Positions 51,471 to 62,163 are shown, counted from the first letter of the stretch. The stretch is 64,000 nt of DNA from Ectobius pallidus (GCA_964059195.1 CAXKWD010000006.1:17012129-17076128); one strand, 5' to 3'. Program-made: numbers and translations. The notes: generated by a model from the letters alone, not told the origin.

Positions 51471-53534
51471 TTAGAAGTTTGTTGAACCGTCACCGGTTCC
51501 TTCTACCTGCCTGCTTGTGTTTACAATAACATTCTCTGGATTTAACTCTCCGTTTTCTGCTTCAGTGTTTGTAAACATTGTGTTGTCCCCACGCTGAAAC
51601 GTCACGTTTTGCCTTCCTACTCCACGGCCACGACCATTGCCACGCCTCTCTCGGTGGTCATTTCTGCTTCCAGATACATTACCCTCAAAGTCTACATTAT
51701 TTATCCGGCCTTCACGGCCATTATTTCTATTTGAGTGGTTCTGTCCTCGATTATGGCCCCTAAACTGGGCTCCCGGGTTCATAGCCCTACTCCCTTCTGC
51801 GTTTCTCTGTGGATAGTGCGAGTTATTATGTCCTCCCCTATCACCCATATTGTTGCCGTTTGGCTCTGGTGCCATATCTCTTTGCTCACTCCGCCTCTCT
51901 TCAACTGTCTCGCGCATGGCGCGTAATTCAAAGCTTGCCAACAACTCAAGAACTCTGCTGTATGTTGATGCGTTCGATACAATCAATACGTTGTAAATAT
52001 CGGGCCTAAAGTGCCGAATTACTAACTGAACGATCGATTTTTCGTCCATTAAAGGCTCTAATAGCCTTGCTTTGCTGACAGTTGATAAAAAATAATCTGT
52101 CAGGGAGGTATTCCCTCGGGGTGAGTACTGGCCATTATACAGTTCGGTGCGAACCAGTGCTTTCTTACTCTCTCCCCAGTACCGATCGAGGAATAACTGT
52201 TTGAATTTCTCGTACGAGCAGTCCGAACTAACCGTTAAGTCAAACCAATCTTTCACTTTATGTTTAAGTGCCCTAGAAACTACCAACATCTTGTATCGAT
52301 CAGGGATTTGTTTTAATAGTAAATACTCATCCAAGTTCTTTAAAAAAGCTTGCGGGCTTGCATTCCCGTTCTCATTGTAGGACGGAAGGGCAAGTTCGCT
52401 TCCAAACAGCTGGCCTATATTTACGTCATTACCGTTGTTTACAAGAACCTGTGGCGTATTCATCCTAGAGAATGAAGTGTTGGAGCCTACATCATTATTC
52501 GGGTATGCTGCAGAAATATTTACTTCCGCACTAAGTCCATTTCCGACTGTATTCGATACAACATTACAACTTTTACTTGTACCCGCATTCAAAATTCCCG
52601 GCATGATGTCGCCTCCATCACTCCCATCCCTTGATTTTACGCTCTCGACCTCATGGGTCAAGCAGCTGACCTCTTTATTTATTACTTCAACATTCTGAGT
52701 TAATTTATTTTCCAGTTTCTGCACCCTATTATTTATTTGTGTTTCGAACTCCTTCCTACCCTCGGCAATGGCCTTATCCAATTTGTCTGCCCTCTGAGTG
52801 AGTTTAACAGATTCAGCTTGCAAGTTATCCACACCCGAACTAATTTCTGTTAGACAACTAACAAAATCTCCCCTTAATTTGTTTATCTCCAAATCTGTAC
52901 GCCCATTTATTTTTACTCCTATCTCCTCGGTTTTATCCTCTAATTTCTTCACCTCATGATTTAATCTCTCCTTCCACTCCTGATTCTGCTTAACAATTTT
53001 ACTATCCACTCCCTTGTTAACCTCATCTATTTTACTTTCCAGCCTATCATGATTTTTTCTCATTTGTTCACCTACTACTTTTAACTGCTCGTTTGTGGCC
53101 TGAATCAGCTCCTGAATTTTATCATTATTTGCCTTGAACTGCTCTTTAATTTCCTTCCGTATCTCGTCATTACTTACTTTCAGCTGCTCATGATTCTTTT
53201 CCATTTTATCTAGCAAACTGCTAAGCATGGCTTCTATACCTGAAGGTACTACATCTGCGCTGTTTACTCTAGAAACTGCCTGACTTCCCCCATTCTCGGA
53301 ACGGACAGTGTATTCTTTCTCAACAATACGTTCACCCATTTCACTCACCTGCTCAACGTCGCCATCATGTCTGGGCAGCTCTACCTCTAAAAACATGTCA
53401 TTTCCTACCACCTCACTATCTGCCTGTTCGTTGAAAACCTCAATATTTTGGCCAAGAAGGCTCTGTCCTTCCCCCAGTTTCTCAATCTGGCTGTCTGCCA
53501 TCTTACTTATTAATTTCCCACTCCTCAGGTACAT
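51471..53534 (-). CDS. gag: Gag-like polyprotein, array copy 9, the outermost right-hand copy (687 aa)
   Basis: Full-length frame with one private change in the coiled coil, Gln143 to Leu. This copy lies next to the array edge. Its upstream (5') LTR, 54146-55269, is truncated and lacks about 657 bp of the U3 end but keeps the inferred TATA/R/U5 part. Transcription from its own LTR would therefore rely on the proximal promoter only. Confidence 0.88.
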   Translation of the reverse strand: MYLRSGKLISKMADSQIEKLGEGQSLLGQNIEVFNEQADSEVVGNDMFLEVELPRHDGDVEQVSEMGERIVEKEYTVRSENGGSQAVSRVNSADVVPSGIEAMLSSLLDKMEKNHEQLKVSNDEIRKEIKEQFKANNDKIQELIQATNEQLKVVGEQMRKNHDRLESKIDEVNKGVDSKIVKQNQEWKERLNHEVKKLEDKTEEIGVKINGRTDLEINKLRGDFVSCLTEISSGVDNLQAESVKLTQRADKLDKAIAEGRKEFETQINNRVQKLENKLTQNVEVINKEVSCLTHEVESVKSRDGSDGGDIMPGILNAGTSKSCNVVSNTVGNGLSAEVNISAAYPNNDVGSNTSFSRMNTPQVLVNNGNDVNIGQLFGSELALPSYNENGNASPQAFLKNLDEYLLLKQIPDRYKMLVVSRALKHKVKDWFDLTVSSDCSYEKFKQLFLDRYWGESKKALVRTELYNGQYSPRGNTSLTDYFLSTVSKARLLEPLMDEKSIVQLVIRHFRPDIYNVLIVSNASTYSRVLELLASFELRAMRETVEERRSEQRDMAPEPNGNNMGDRGGHNNSHYPQRNAEGSRAMNPGAQFRGHNRGQNHSNRNNGREGRINNVDFEGNVSGSRNDHRERRGNGRGRGVGRQNVTFQRGDNTMFTNTEAENGELNPENVIVNTSRQVEGTGDGSTNF

Positions 53535-54145
53535 TTACTTATAATCAGACTATTCCTTTTCCTTAAAGCTAACACACATGCAAAACACAGTACATGAGCA
53601 TCATGAACATAACACTTTAAGCTCCAATGAACTAACATACAAAAAAATCGTCTCCTTAATTCCTCTAAAATTTTAATATTTCACTAGCTAAAATTGTGCT
53701 GCTCCTCGCTATTCTGCGACTTAATTAATAAATTCAAATTTACTTGGTTTACTAAAAAATCATTCCGTAAAGTTTACTTTAATAATGGAATCAACAGAAG
53801 GTTGTATTTCAATAAAAAGTTTCTAGTTATTTTATTTATTCTTTTTTTTTAAGAAAAAATCACAGTAAAAAAATTAAATTATGCGAAATTTGAATTTATT
53901 ATGAATATTTCAGCACTTACAGTTTAGGAATTTTGTAGTTCGTCCCACGTAGTCCATTTTGTACCATGTCCTCCTGTCGAAGGTCTTCTGTCATCTTCTG
54001 TGGATGTAGTTGAAGCTCCCGTTGTTCCTGTTCTTCTGCTCCAATAGACTATTGTGTAATGATCCAGTATGGCGATTGTCATGCTGATATAATTTTATCG
54101 TGCCCCAGTTGGTTAGCCAGTGTGATGGTGGTTTCGTCGGGCGCC

Positions 54146-55269
54146 AGTAAGCTTGTTAATTACTTACGTTATTTGTCGTGGACGGACCTCCTTCCTCGGC
54201 TCTCAGCGGCTCCAAGCTCGATCCTCTAATCTCATGGGCAGATGACAGGAGACAGACAAGGGTGGTAGTAAGGACGATCAGTATGTACCTGTGTTGCTTT
54301 CATGATTTATTCCACCTGTTCTTAGATGGCCACTAATGATACAAATGTTGACGAGATTTTTATCCTAATTATTAATGGTGTGGCGATTTTAAGATCTATG
54401 TATCTACCTCCATTGTGCTTTCCTTCGGCGGTACTTGCATCCTAGCTCAGCTAATACAAGCTGTAAACACTGTGTGCCAGGCGCACACTTCTATCCTATA
54501 TACTGTTTCCTAAATGGTAGTATTTTACCATTATGCTACTGCAAACTTGGTACTTTATTGCTTAATCTGTTTGGGCCTATATGCAAGTACTCGATCCATC
54601 CTCCACCTATTTAGAGACCGAAGAGAAGAGTGAGAACTTCCCTTAGTGGGATTTCACACTAAGTGAATATTCTTACTAAGTCCACCCACTTACTTTAATG
54701 TGATTGGAAGAAAATCGGGCACGTGGCCTCGCTTATTGTTAAAATACACCAATAGAAGATGTTCTTATTATAATATGTTTCAATATATTTTCTCACGCTA
54801 TATCAGGAGCGGTTTTCTTTGATTCTGAAAAACATGCTCCTGCATTCATTAAACCATCTTAAAATCGCTATCCATCAATGCAATAAAATAATATTTCAAT
54901 TATACCGTGACGATATAAAACTTAAATTTTGAAGTACGTGATTCTTTTCACGGATCCAAATTCGTCACGGCAATTTCCCTAAACTCTGCTGTTTGCAGTT
55001 TAACAATGCATCTTTCCAAAACTCTCTTATTCTACCAATATAATTTTATGGCTATGTTTTCCGAATCTCACAGAGAAACTTTCCCTTCCGCCGGCCTTGG
55101 TCGGCTAAACCATCTAATAACATGCACCTTCGCTTAGGGTAGGCTCCCTTTTGTGCTAAGGGCTATAAAATTCACAGGGGATACTTTTATGTGATACAAG
55201 CGTATAATTTGGAAGTTCTTGCATGTACTTAATGAATAATTAATAATATGAATAGGTGGAACTGTCTCA
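54146..55269 (-). repeat. Truncated LTR at the right edge of the array, copy 9 (1124 bp)
   Basis: It matches the other LTRs from the PBS-proximal end through ...GTCTCA at 55269 and then switches abruptly to unrelated sequence. The missing part corresponds to about 657 bp at the U3 end. One private substitution lies at 54758. There is no LTR terminus and no target-site duplication at the junction, so this edge was not made by ordinary integration of a complete element. Confidence 0.85.
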
Positions 55270-56414
55270 ATAACTAATTTCCATCATTGCATAGTATCTT
55301 CATATCGCTCAAGTGTAATTTCATGATTGGTGAAGCTTTTAACTTAATCGATATTAGTAATATTATAGGTTAAAATTTTTCCACCTTATGCACTTCCATC
55401 GATATTGTTTGTGCATCAACGTTCAACTATTCATTCAGCCTTCTGCTTGGTGTACTTTTGGTGCGATTATGGTAGGGTTTTCTTCACATTATTAGTTTCT
55501 TTTTGCTTTTTAGCCTTCACAGGATTACAACCAATGCTAGGTTAATATTGTTCTTCCATTTGAAATGTTAGTTTTTATTTTATTTTGTGGGTGTTTTATG
55601 AAGATATCAGGTAAGCAGGGCTAAAATCAAAGTGTATTAACTTTCTGCTTTTATAAATAACTTATATGTATTCATACATTTTGTTGGGACTCGTTCTTAG
55701 GGAGATTCACTATCAAATTTAATTTAATTATCTAATTTATTAATATATTCATTGAAGTAGACATACTATATATACACATATATTTTGACATATATGTATA
55801 TACATATTATATATGATATATGTCAGCAACTTGGTTTCGTGTTCTAGTGCCTATTAGATTGCGTCTTATGGCCTCTGCAATAAATTTAAAGTAGCTATAA
55901 ACAAGTAGAATTCTATAAACGGGTAAAAGACCACTACAACTTAAAGTGTGATATAGTTTAATTTCAAATACAATCCGTTTTTACTTATGTCATTCAATGT
56001 AATCACAGGGAAATATTTTTACAATATGGAAATTACACGCTTGAAATGGTCTGTAGACTAAAACATGTAAATGTAAAAAGTGATGTAACATATGGGGCTC
56101 ATTTACTAAAACCGCATGTGACAAAAATAGATGAAGCCTAATGGAAAGTACAAATGACTGTGAAACCACAGCCCCTGTTTTTGATATTGAATGAGAAGGC
56201 TTTTAAGTTACGTTTTCTACGTGCGTACAAAGAGAATGTGTCTTATATTTTAGCTATTTTAAAATATTAACTATATAGTAGGCTATAAGATAAGTATATT
56301 TATTACAAGATATGTAAGACAACACAAACATGCCAACCCAATTGTACCTAATGCCATGTGTACAGGTTGATAAACTGAAATTAATAATCAAATGTATTCC
56401 ATTTAATCAACATA
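55270..56414. other. Unique AT-rich flank right of the array, no gene seen
   Basis: No reading frame or recognisable element was found. The one structured feature is an AT-rich dyad at 55787-55825, where TGACATATAT is matched by ATATATGTCA across a 19 bp TA-rich spacer. Confidence 0.6.
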
Positions 56415-56783
56415 CAGTAGAGTCCCACTATTCCCAAAATCCGCCAATACCGAACAGAGTTCAGGAAAAAAATACCGATTTTTAAAGCTAAAAACAGGTG
56501 AAATTACAAAGACATTCGTCAAAAAAAGTACATTTATTGTTGTACAAAGAAGTTAAATAGATATACATAGAGCCTAAGCTTGATGAAAACGCCTGAAACC
56601 AAACTGGAATGAAAGCTGGTTACTTACAGCACATGTCGGCTTCATTTATACAATTCCCAGCACTTAATTTACGCCTTAACAAGTCAATACGTTGATATTA
56701 TTCATGAAATCCGCCTATTTCGAATTTCCCCTAAACAGAACGGTGTTCGGTCCCAATTAGTTCGGAATAGCGGGACTCTACTG
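56415..56783. mobile_element. pogo/Tigger-like MITE (369 bp) with TA target duplication
   Basis: The left end is CAGTAGAGTCCCACTATTCC and the right end, reverse-complemented, is CAGTAGAGTCCCGCTATTCC, so the terminal inverted repeats match at 19 of 20 bases. The element is flanked by TA on both sides (56413-56414 and 56784-56785), the target of Tc1/mariner/pogo transposases. The CAGT start and CCGAAC-type subterminal sequence resemble pogo/Tigger families. There is no coding capacity; the interior is AT-rich. Confidence 0.85.
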
Positions 56784-56784
56784 T

Positions 56785-56925
56785 ACTTATTTACTCAATG
56801 GCAATAGATAATTCCTAAGCAAGGTGAAAGAATATGATCTACTTGGCGACACCCGAAGGATTATTGCCGCGCTTACATGAGCCCACCATTCAACCCTATT
56901 CTGTGCTAACTCCATCCAACCACCC
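56785..56925 (-). mobile_element. 3' fragment of a LINE-like arthropod repeat, copy A
   Basis: It shares a ~90 bp block with 62225-62315: CTCAATGG.AATAGA, TTCCTAAGCAAG, ATCTA, then ACCCG.AGG.TTATT.CCGCGCTTA. The continuing sequence (GAGCCCACCATT..ACCCTATTCTG) resembles a repeat end I associate with arthropod non-LTR elements whose 3' end carries a microsatellite tail. Family assignment is from memory and uncertain. The pogo-like MITE ends right at its terminus. Confidence 0.55.
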
Positions 56926-57000
56926 ACAAAAACATTGCCCTCTCGTATAAAATTGTCTTCATAATGTTTGCTGAGATTTTATAAGCAAGCACTTAACTAA

Positions 57001-58020
57001 TCTCTAAGAGGCTATGTCCTGACTGACTTACTTAATGAATGACTGACAGAGAATCAACGTACAGCCTAAATTATAATAGGTTAGATTTGGAATGTTGACA
57101 GTACCTTCGTTTCATATCATAGGTGCTCACTAAGAAAGGATTTTGAAAAATTTTGATTTTAATTACCAAAAATCAAATGTTATACAGGAGATATATAATA
57201 CCTTTTTTACACAGAATTATCACATCCAAATCATATTCCAGTTCACATGACAACAGTGTATTGTTGGCAGTGGTCACAGGTAGCTTTGAAAATAAATTAT
57301 ACGGGACATAGACAAATTACCGAAACTATCGATATAATTCATTGATGTAAATAAACAGTGAAATGCACGAAAATAATGCACAATGTGATGCAGTCACATA
57401 GCTTTCTCTGCCCTTAATCCAGCTGTCACAGTCTGTGTGTGTCAACGAGTAAGTTATGCCATATCAGAAGTCTGTAAAAAATTATATCCACTGATACGTT
57501 ATTCATATCTGTAGGCTTTGTATTTTTATTAGTTGAGAAATATGGATGTTTATCATATGCCCTAGGCATGTAAAAGGAGACAAAATTCGATTGAACATTT
57601 TTAATCCTATGCACGCAGTATATTATTATGTCCCACGTTTTGGGGAGGAAAGTATGAAAGTGGTATTGAATATATGTTTTATTTCAGCCCCGAAACGGTT
57701 GTAAGGTAACATGAGAGTGAGAAATAAAATATTCCATGAAGAGAATACATTTTATGATACAGGAAATTCTGTTTCGTCTTATTTGAACCCCTACCAGGCT
57801 TGGTGTGTGCAAGCAATGGGGTGCAAAATCCTACATCTTCTATGAACCATAAAAATCTATATCAAGCATTTTCTGAGGGAATAGTTTGAGTGTCGTTCTT
57901 CCTCATTTCAAATTCTACATACCTATTTAAGGACCTAGAGTTTGAAAATCAAAAGTCCTTCAAAAGTTAATTTTGAATGTCAAAATACAAAACCCGAGCG
58001 ACGCCGGGCCCGTTAAGCTA
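57001..58020 (+). mobile_element. Degraded Helitron-like repeat (tentative)
   Basis: The left part has a TC start followed by GACTGACTTACTTAATGAATGACTGAC-type repeats, then ATCAACGTACAGCC and TAGGTGCTCACTAAGAAAGG. The right end has AACCCGAGCGACGCCGGG, a GC-rich hairpin, a few bases before GCTA. These two motifs commonly bound one widespread arthropod repeat that resembles Helitrons (TC start, 3' hairpin, CTRR end). The final bases here read CTAT rather than CTRR, and the interior has no recognised Rep/helicase frame. A 62-codon minus frame at 57426-57614 is probably chance. Confidence 0.35.
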
Positions 58021-59808
58021 TTATTACATAATCTCTCCTTTACAGATAATAAAATAATACAACACTTTTTAGACAAGTGTTCAAAATGATCTTTACCCTG
58101 TTTTACATATGATAACATGAACTTACTTTACCGATTTACGTCGCTTTATTGTACATTCTCCTATGTATTTCTGTCACCGTTTTTTACCTCAAGTTGATCA
58201 AATGTTCTAATCACGTACACGGATTACATCGGGAAACCAGGTTGCTCTAGGCCTCTAGGGGGTGAAACACAAAAGAAACTATATCTCAACTTTCAGCCTC
58301 AAACCAGGATAAATTAGATTATTGACGTTGGTAAACACAGTATTCTTTGGAATTTAGATAGAATAACAACAGCACTTTCATAACACAAAGAGAAATGTAG
58401 ACTTAAAGCCAATTTAAAATAAAACAATACTATGTAGAAACTAGTCAATCAAATTGCAAAGTCTATATATTTATATGCATATTCGAGGTTAACTAAAGCA
58501 CAATGGAAGAATATATTTGTGTTAAGAACTCAACAATAAACTGACAACATGTCCATTTTCCAGTTTCACAGACCTATTCATTAATGGAAGTAAACACCTT
58601 ATGTAACGAATGTGACATGAAACTTAACCATAATATTCATACACTGGCCAAATCTTAAGGACAAGAATAGCATATTTTAAATCCACCTCAGTGCAGCACA
58701 AGTCACGTCATTGATGTAGCTGTGTGACACTTTAGTTTCCTCAGTCACATCAGAATATTTCGTAGTCTGGTAGTCACATAGGTCTGTGTTGCGCTGATGG
58801 ACCTGACCTTATTCTGAGTATTGCCTCAGCACTGGTTTTCTGAACCAGTGATTTATACATCTGATTCACAAAGTAAATAGTCGATAGTTCACATGTAAAT
58901 GAAGGCAAGTTGCTACAGTGAACTTTTAAGTCATTTTGTGTAACTTTTATTTGGCATTAATAGTTTTTGAATTGGATAGTAACGACATTATAAATGGTAA
59001 ATATTCAATTCAAGTTTTTTCTATTGTTTATTAAGGGTCAGAATGGTACTTTCTGATATTGTGTGATGGACGGGAAAATGTCTGCCTGTCCGTGTGTTTC
59101 AATTTATTGACTAATGTGTACACACACTCAAAGTATCCACCAATGATTGTTATTGTTATTATTTCACGCATAATGCATTGCACATAAAGATCGGCCCTGA
59201 TTGCCTTTCGTTCTAGATACCTGTTAGTGTTATAAAAATGTATTAAAAAACAATTGTCTCTACAATTTTCTTTTTTCTGTCCTAGCTTTTATAACAAGTA
59301 GGCCAATATGCGAGAAAGTTTGAGCAACATGATTTGCACCATTTATTTATATTTCTTCTTGCTTCAAGAGTGTTTCCGAGATAATAGAGACAAAGGGAAT
59401 TTACATTTCCATGGGTTCTGATGAACACAAAAATTAAAATTGGAAATTGGAAGTTTTCCAACTCTTTACAAAGTTAATAGCCTACTCAACGTAATCTGGG
59501 GTACAAACCCACCGTCTTTGGAGTACATATGTGCTCCATTTAGTCTAACATAACGTGGAATATAATAACATTTGTTGGTTTAATTTTATAATTTGAATTT
59601 TCCCTGTGTCTTTACTTTCTTTTTATTTATTAATATTATCTAACGATTTAATTTACAGCAGCTAACACTTGTGTCTGCGCATAACTAATCGATATATCGA
59701 CCGCCACGAATATTAAAACAATATGACTTTTCAACATTCTACCCATTGCAGTTGTTAGTGGTGATTATAACTTGACTCCCTCTCGTATTTTAACCTAACC
59801 TCGATTCT
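58021..59808. other. AT-rich non-coding stretch, no gene seen
   Basis: No convincing frame or repeat end was found. One perfect hairpin is present: CACTGGTT (58830-58837) and AACCAGTG (58843-58850) with a 5-base loop. Confidence 0.5.
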
Positions 59809-59816
59809 GTTATAAC

Positions 59817-60591
59817 TAGGGACCGGATTTTTAGGTTTTTAAAAACACTGTTTTAGGTTTTCCATCAGGTGAAATAGTTTTTTTAGGTTTTTGTCCAAAA
59901 TATCGTTTTCGGGTAGAATAATTGGTTGAATGAATTTCAATGTGTTACATAGGATTCAATACATAATCCTGCACTTGTAAAGTTTAACTTAACAAAACTG
60001 ACTTAAATTTGAGTAAACTAGCTTTAGGAAAATATTATACAATTGAAGAAAGAAAGCATAAACAATCAAAAGAAGCAGTGAAAATAAGATTGTCTCACAT
60101 TTCCTGGTTACAGCATATCACTAAATATCTTTCAAGATTCTCAACTGTGAAGTTCTTCCTGTTATCTCTTAGAATACATTTGAAGGCAGAAAATGTCCTT
60201 TCAACCTCACATGACGTCAACAATGGTTGTTCGTACGAATATTTTAAAAGGAATACGCCGGTACTCTTTTCCTCTCTTGATACTGTCCATCCTAGACGAC
60301 AATGGGTTGAATGAAACGCTGGTGGTATTAATTTCTATCCAACAAAAATTGTCTCTCCGCAAAATATCGATTTCTCAACTGGCAAACAAAAAGACAAAAA
60401 GTAGGCTAAATTATATATTTTAGGTTTTATATCCCATTTAGGTACACTTAGGTTTTTATACCCCATTTAGGTATTTTTAGGTACCACAGAATTAATGTGG
60501 GTTAATCCTATGAACATGATTAAGTATATGAACGCTTTTTGTTTTGGAAGTAAGGAAAAAAATAGGTAAAAACCTAAGAATCCGGTCCCTA
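59817..60591 (-). mobile_element. Non-autonomous hAT element (775 bp) with intact ends and 8-bp target duplication
   Basis: The terminal inverted repeats are TAGGGACCGGATTTTTAGG... on the left and, reverse-complemented, TAGGGACCGGATTCTTAGG... on the right: 24 of 25 bases match (59817-59841 and 60567-60591). Both ends are flanked by GTTATAAC (59809-59816 and 60592-60599), an 8 bp duplication that fits the hAT nTnnnnAn preference. TTAGGTTTT-type motifs cluster just inside both ends (59830-59900 and 60417-60490), as expected for subterminal transposase binding sites. It encloses a relic of hAT transposase on minus. The near-identical ends suggest fairly recent movement. Confidence 0.9.
60095..60334 (-). 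pseudogene. hAT transposase C-terminal fragment (dimerisation domain relic, 79 codons)
   Basis: On minus, between a TAG and a TGA, the frame reads a stretch containing YEQPLLTSCEVERTFSAFK, then a basic segment, then NFTVENLERYLVICCNQ just before the stop. The SC-VER-FSA-K pattern followed by R/K residues and L-ENLE-L--I--N is the hallmark of the hAT family C-terminal dimerisation region (hATC). Everything upstream (BED finger, most of the RNase H-like catalytic core) is missing, so the product cannot catalyse transposition. It lies inside the 775 bp hAT element, which explains its origin. Upstream of about 60280 the residues no longer resemble the family. Confidence 0.88.
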
Positions 60592-60886
60592 GTTATAACA
60601 CACGCGCTAGCATTATTCCGCAATACACTATTGTCTGATCTTCTATGATAATATCTCATAAGAATGTTACACTGATACAGAAACTGTGGCTTCAATAGCA
60701 TTTCTACAGCTTTGTGTGCGTTGGAACAAAAAGGGAGGATGTTTGCATTAAGAAATATTTACAAATTCACAGCAATTTTCTCTTCCAAGGGAGTATTTTT
60801 TCCCCCTCGACTTCAGTTTGGTCATTTGAAAATTGCTTTAGAAGAAAGTTTCAGATAATGTTTGGATAATGAGTGGTAATCTAAAC

Positions 60887-60925
60887 TAGTGGTTTTCAAA
60901 CTGTGGTAAGCGTACCCCTGATTTA
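60887..60925 (+). mobile_element. hAT-type terminal inverted repeat, single end
   Basis: TAGTGGTTTTCAAACTGTGG followed by TAAGCGTACCCCTG closely resembles the CAGTGGTTCTCAAACTGTGG-type terminus of one group of animal hAT elements (recalled pattern). No matching right end was found to 64000. The hAT pseudogene at 63313-63738, same strand, could belong to the same element, but that is unproven. A plus frame at 60931-61176 (81 codons) has no recognisable domain. Confidence 0.5.
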
Positions 60926-61286
60926 TTTATATGGGCCAAGCTGCTTTCAAGAGAAAAAAAAATAAAAACCTAAAACTAAATACACAGAAGGTGAAATATT
61001 TCCCCGTCTTTTGTGTAAGGGGACCACGCGTTTTGAAAGTTGAAAAAACTATGTTTACCTATTATTCGCACAATATTCCAGGTTACCAAATAGGTGAATT
61101 AAAATGCAGTTTTTGGATTTCGTCCAACCAATTTAACAATTTAACTATTAAAATACAACAACAAGAACACCGTTGAGCTCGATCATTGCTGAACTAAGAT
61201 ATCAATTTCAAAATATTACATATTGCAAATAGTTTTAGAGATTTTAGGTAATTCTTTAGATGAAATTACAAAAGCAATCTTGCAAC

Positions 61287-61305
61287 AAAAAAAAAAAAAA
61301 AAAAA
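61287..61305 (+). repeat. A19 homopolymer
   Basis: Nineteen consecutive A. It could be a retroposition tail, but no recognisable element precedes it. Confidence 0.8.
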
Positions 61306-61488
61306 TTAAAAGGCGACAGATCACAATAATATATCTTAGTTGAGCAAATGGTATCTTATTTATTTTATTAAATATACCTATGGCTTATGTTTGTTTCACT
61401 AATAAATGAATTTAACCACGGTTTTCATTCGTGTTGTGTGATCTCTGTTTTCTTCTTTCACTAGAAGGAATAAATTCTTAATTATTAA

Positions 61489-61758
61489 ATGGAACTAAAC
61501 ACAATGTGTACAAAGGGTTGTACATGGGAAGTTACTGACATTTGCCCTTTGCATAATGTGAGAGTGGTAATGTTCTTTGGGTACACTCGAACAGGTGATA
61601 TTGTGTGCAGACTCGGTTGCAGAGTTCGCAGACACATTCACTGTCAGCGTTGTGGAATCCTTTACTGCAGCAGATGCGGTGGTGGAAACCGTGTATTGCC
61701 CCTCGGGTGTAGAGGTGGCGAAGTTTAAGAATAACTTCTTAAAAGAATTAATTTCCAA
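61489..61758. other. Unassigned island with three overlapping open frames
   Basis: In an AT-rich setting this stretch is richer in GC and open in three frames: plus 61489-61728 (79 codons, Cys-rich with CRLGC and HCQRCGILYCSRCGGG), plus 61577-61762 (61 codons, ending KNNFLKELISK), and minus 61495-61758 (87 codons, Ser/Thr/Ala-rich). The CxxC pairs of the first suggest a zinc-binding segment, but no family is recognised. Only one of them, if any, can be real. It may be an exon of a host gene or a transposon relic. Confidence 0.25.
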
Positions 61759-61900
61759 ATAATGACTTTCAAATCCATTATCTCATAAAATCACACACGC
61801 CATGAGCTTGGGGATTCCTAACGAAAAGTTAAATGCGCAAAACGCGGAAAATTATTGAAGTGAAACTTCTTTAGTCGCGGTAGGGGTAAATCGAGAACTT

Positions 61901-61988
61901 GTGTCACGCTCAAAAATCGTCACGAAATTAGTGTCACACTAAAAACCGACAAGAAATTAGTGTCACACTCAAAATCGTCACGAAATTA
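61901..61988. repeat. Three-copy minisatellite, 29-30 bp unit
   Basis: The unit GTGTCACACTCAAAA..CGTCACGAAATTA occurs at 61901-61930, 61931-61959 and 61960-61988. The middle copy is the most diverged (ACCGACAAG). Each unit contains GTGTCACAC/GTCACG half-palindromes. Confidence 0.9.
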
Positions 61989-62160
61989 GTGAGGTGTGGC
62001 GGAACGGACTGCAGAGAAAATAATCAACTCAATGATTAGGAGTAATCAATTGCTATACGATTTAAAGGACAAAATAAAATACTCAAAGGGGAAATTAACG
62101 ATAGGAGGTGATGGAAAGGAAATTTTTCAGACATAGTACGAGGACTTGCAAATGGGAACA

Positions 62161-62163
62161 GTA

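Larger units (their letters stand above)
1..55269 (-). repeat. Head-to-tail tandem array of a 6238 bp gag-bearing retroelement unit (8 full copies plus a truncated ninth)
   Basis: The same sequence recurs with starts at 1, 6231, 12468, 18706, 24944, 31182, 37420, 43658 and 49896. The first period is 6230 bp, the second 6237, and all later ones 6238. Copy 1 differs by a 4 bp insertion near 3907, loss of ten bases near 4130 and two fewer T in a T run. Copy 2 lacks one base inside gag. Other differences are a handful of substitutions per copy, so identity between copies 2-9 is about 99.9 percent by eye. All copies have the same orientation, with coding on minus. The array leaves the window on the left and ends inside an LTR on the right at 55269. 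The period equals one LTR plus one internal region, as expected for elements sharing LTRs. Confidence 0.97.

Noticed and set aside
1..55269. CRISPR array or bacterial repeat system
   Set aside because: The period is 6.2 kb with coding content and retroelement signals; there are no short direct repeats with unique spacers.
1..55269. Pure assembly duplication artefact
   Set aside because: Copy-specific substitutions and indels, including variants shared by non-adjacent copies, argue for real separate copies. Long reads would still be decisive on copy number.
59788..59803. Insect telomeric TTAGG-type sequence (TAACCTAACC)
   Set aside because: Only two units, not a tract; chance in AT-rich DNA.
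60009..60423. Plus-strand frames of 101 and 76 codons inside the hAT element
   Set aside because: They are antisense to the recognisable hAT transposase C-terminus on minus and partly cover its subterminal repeats.
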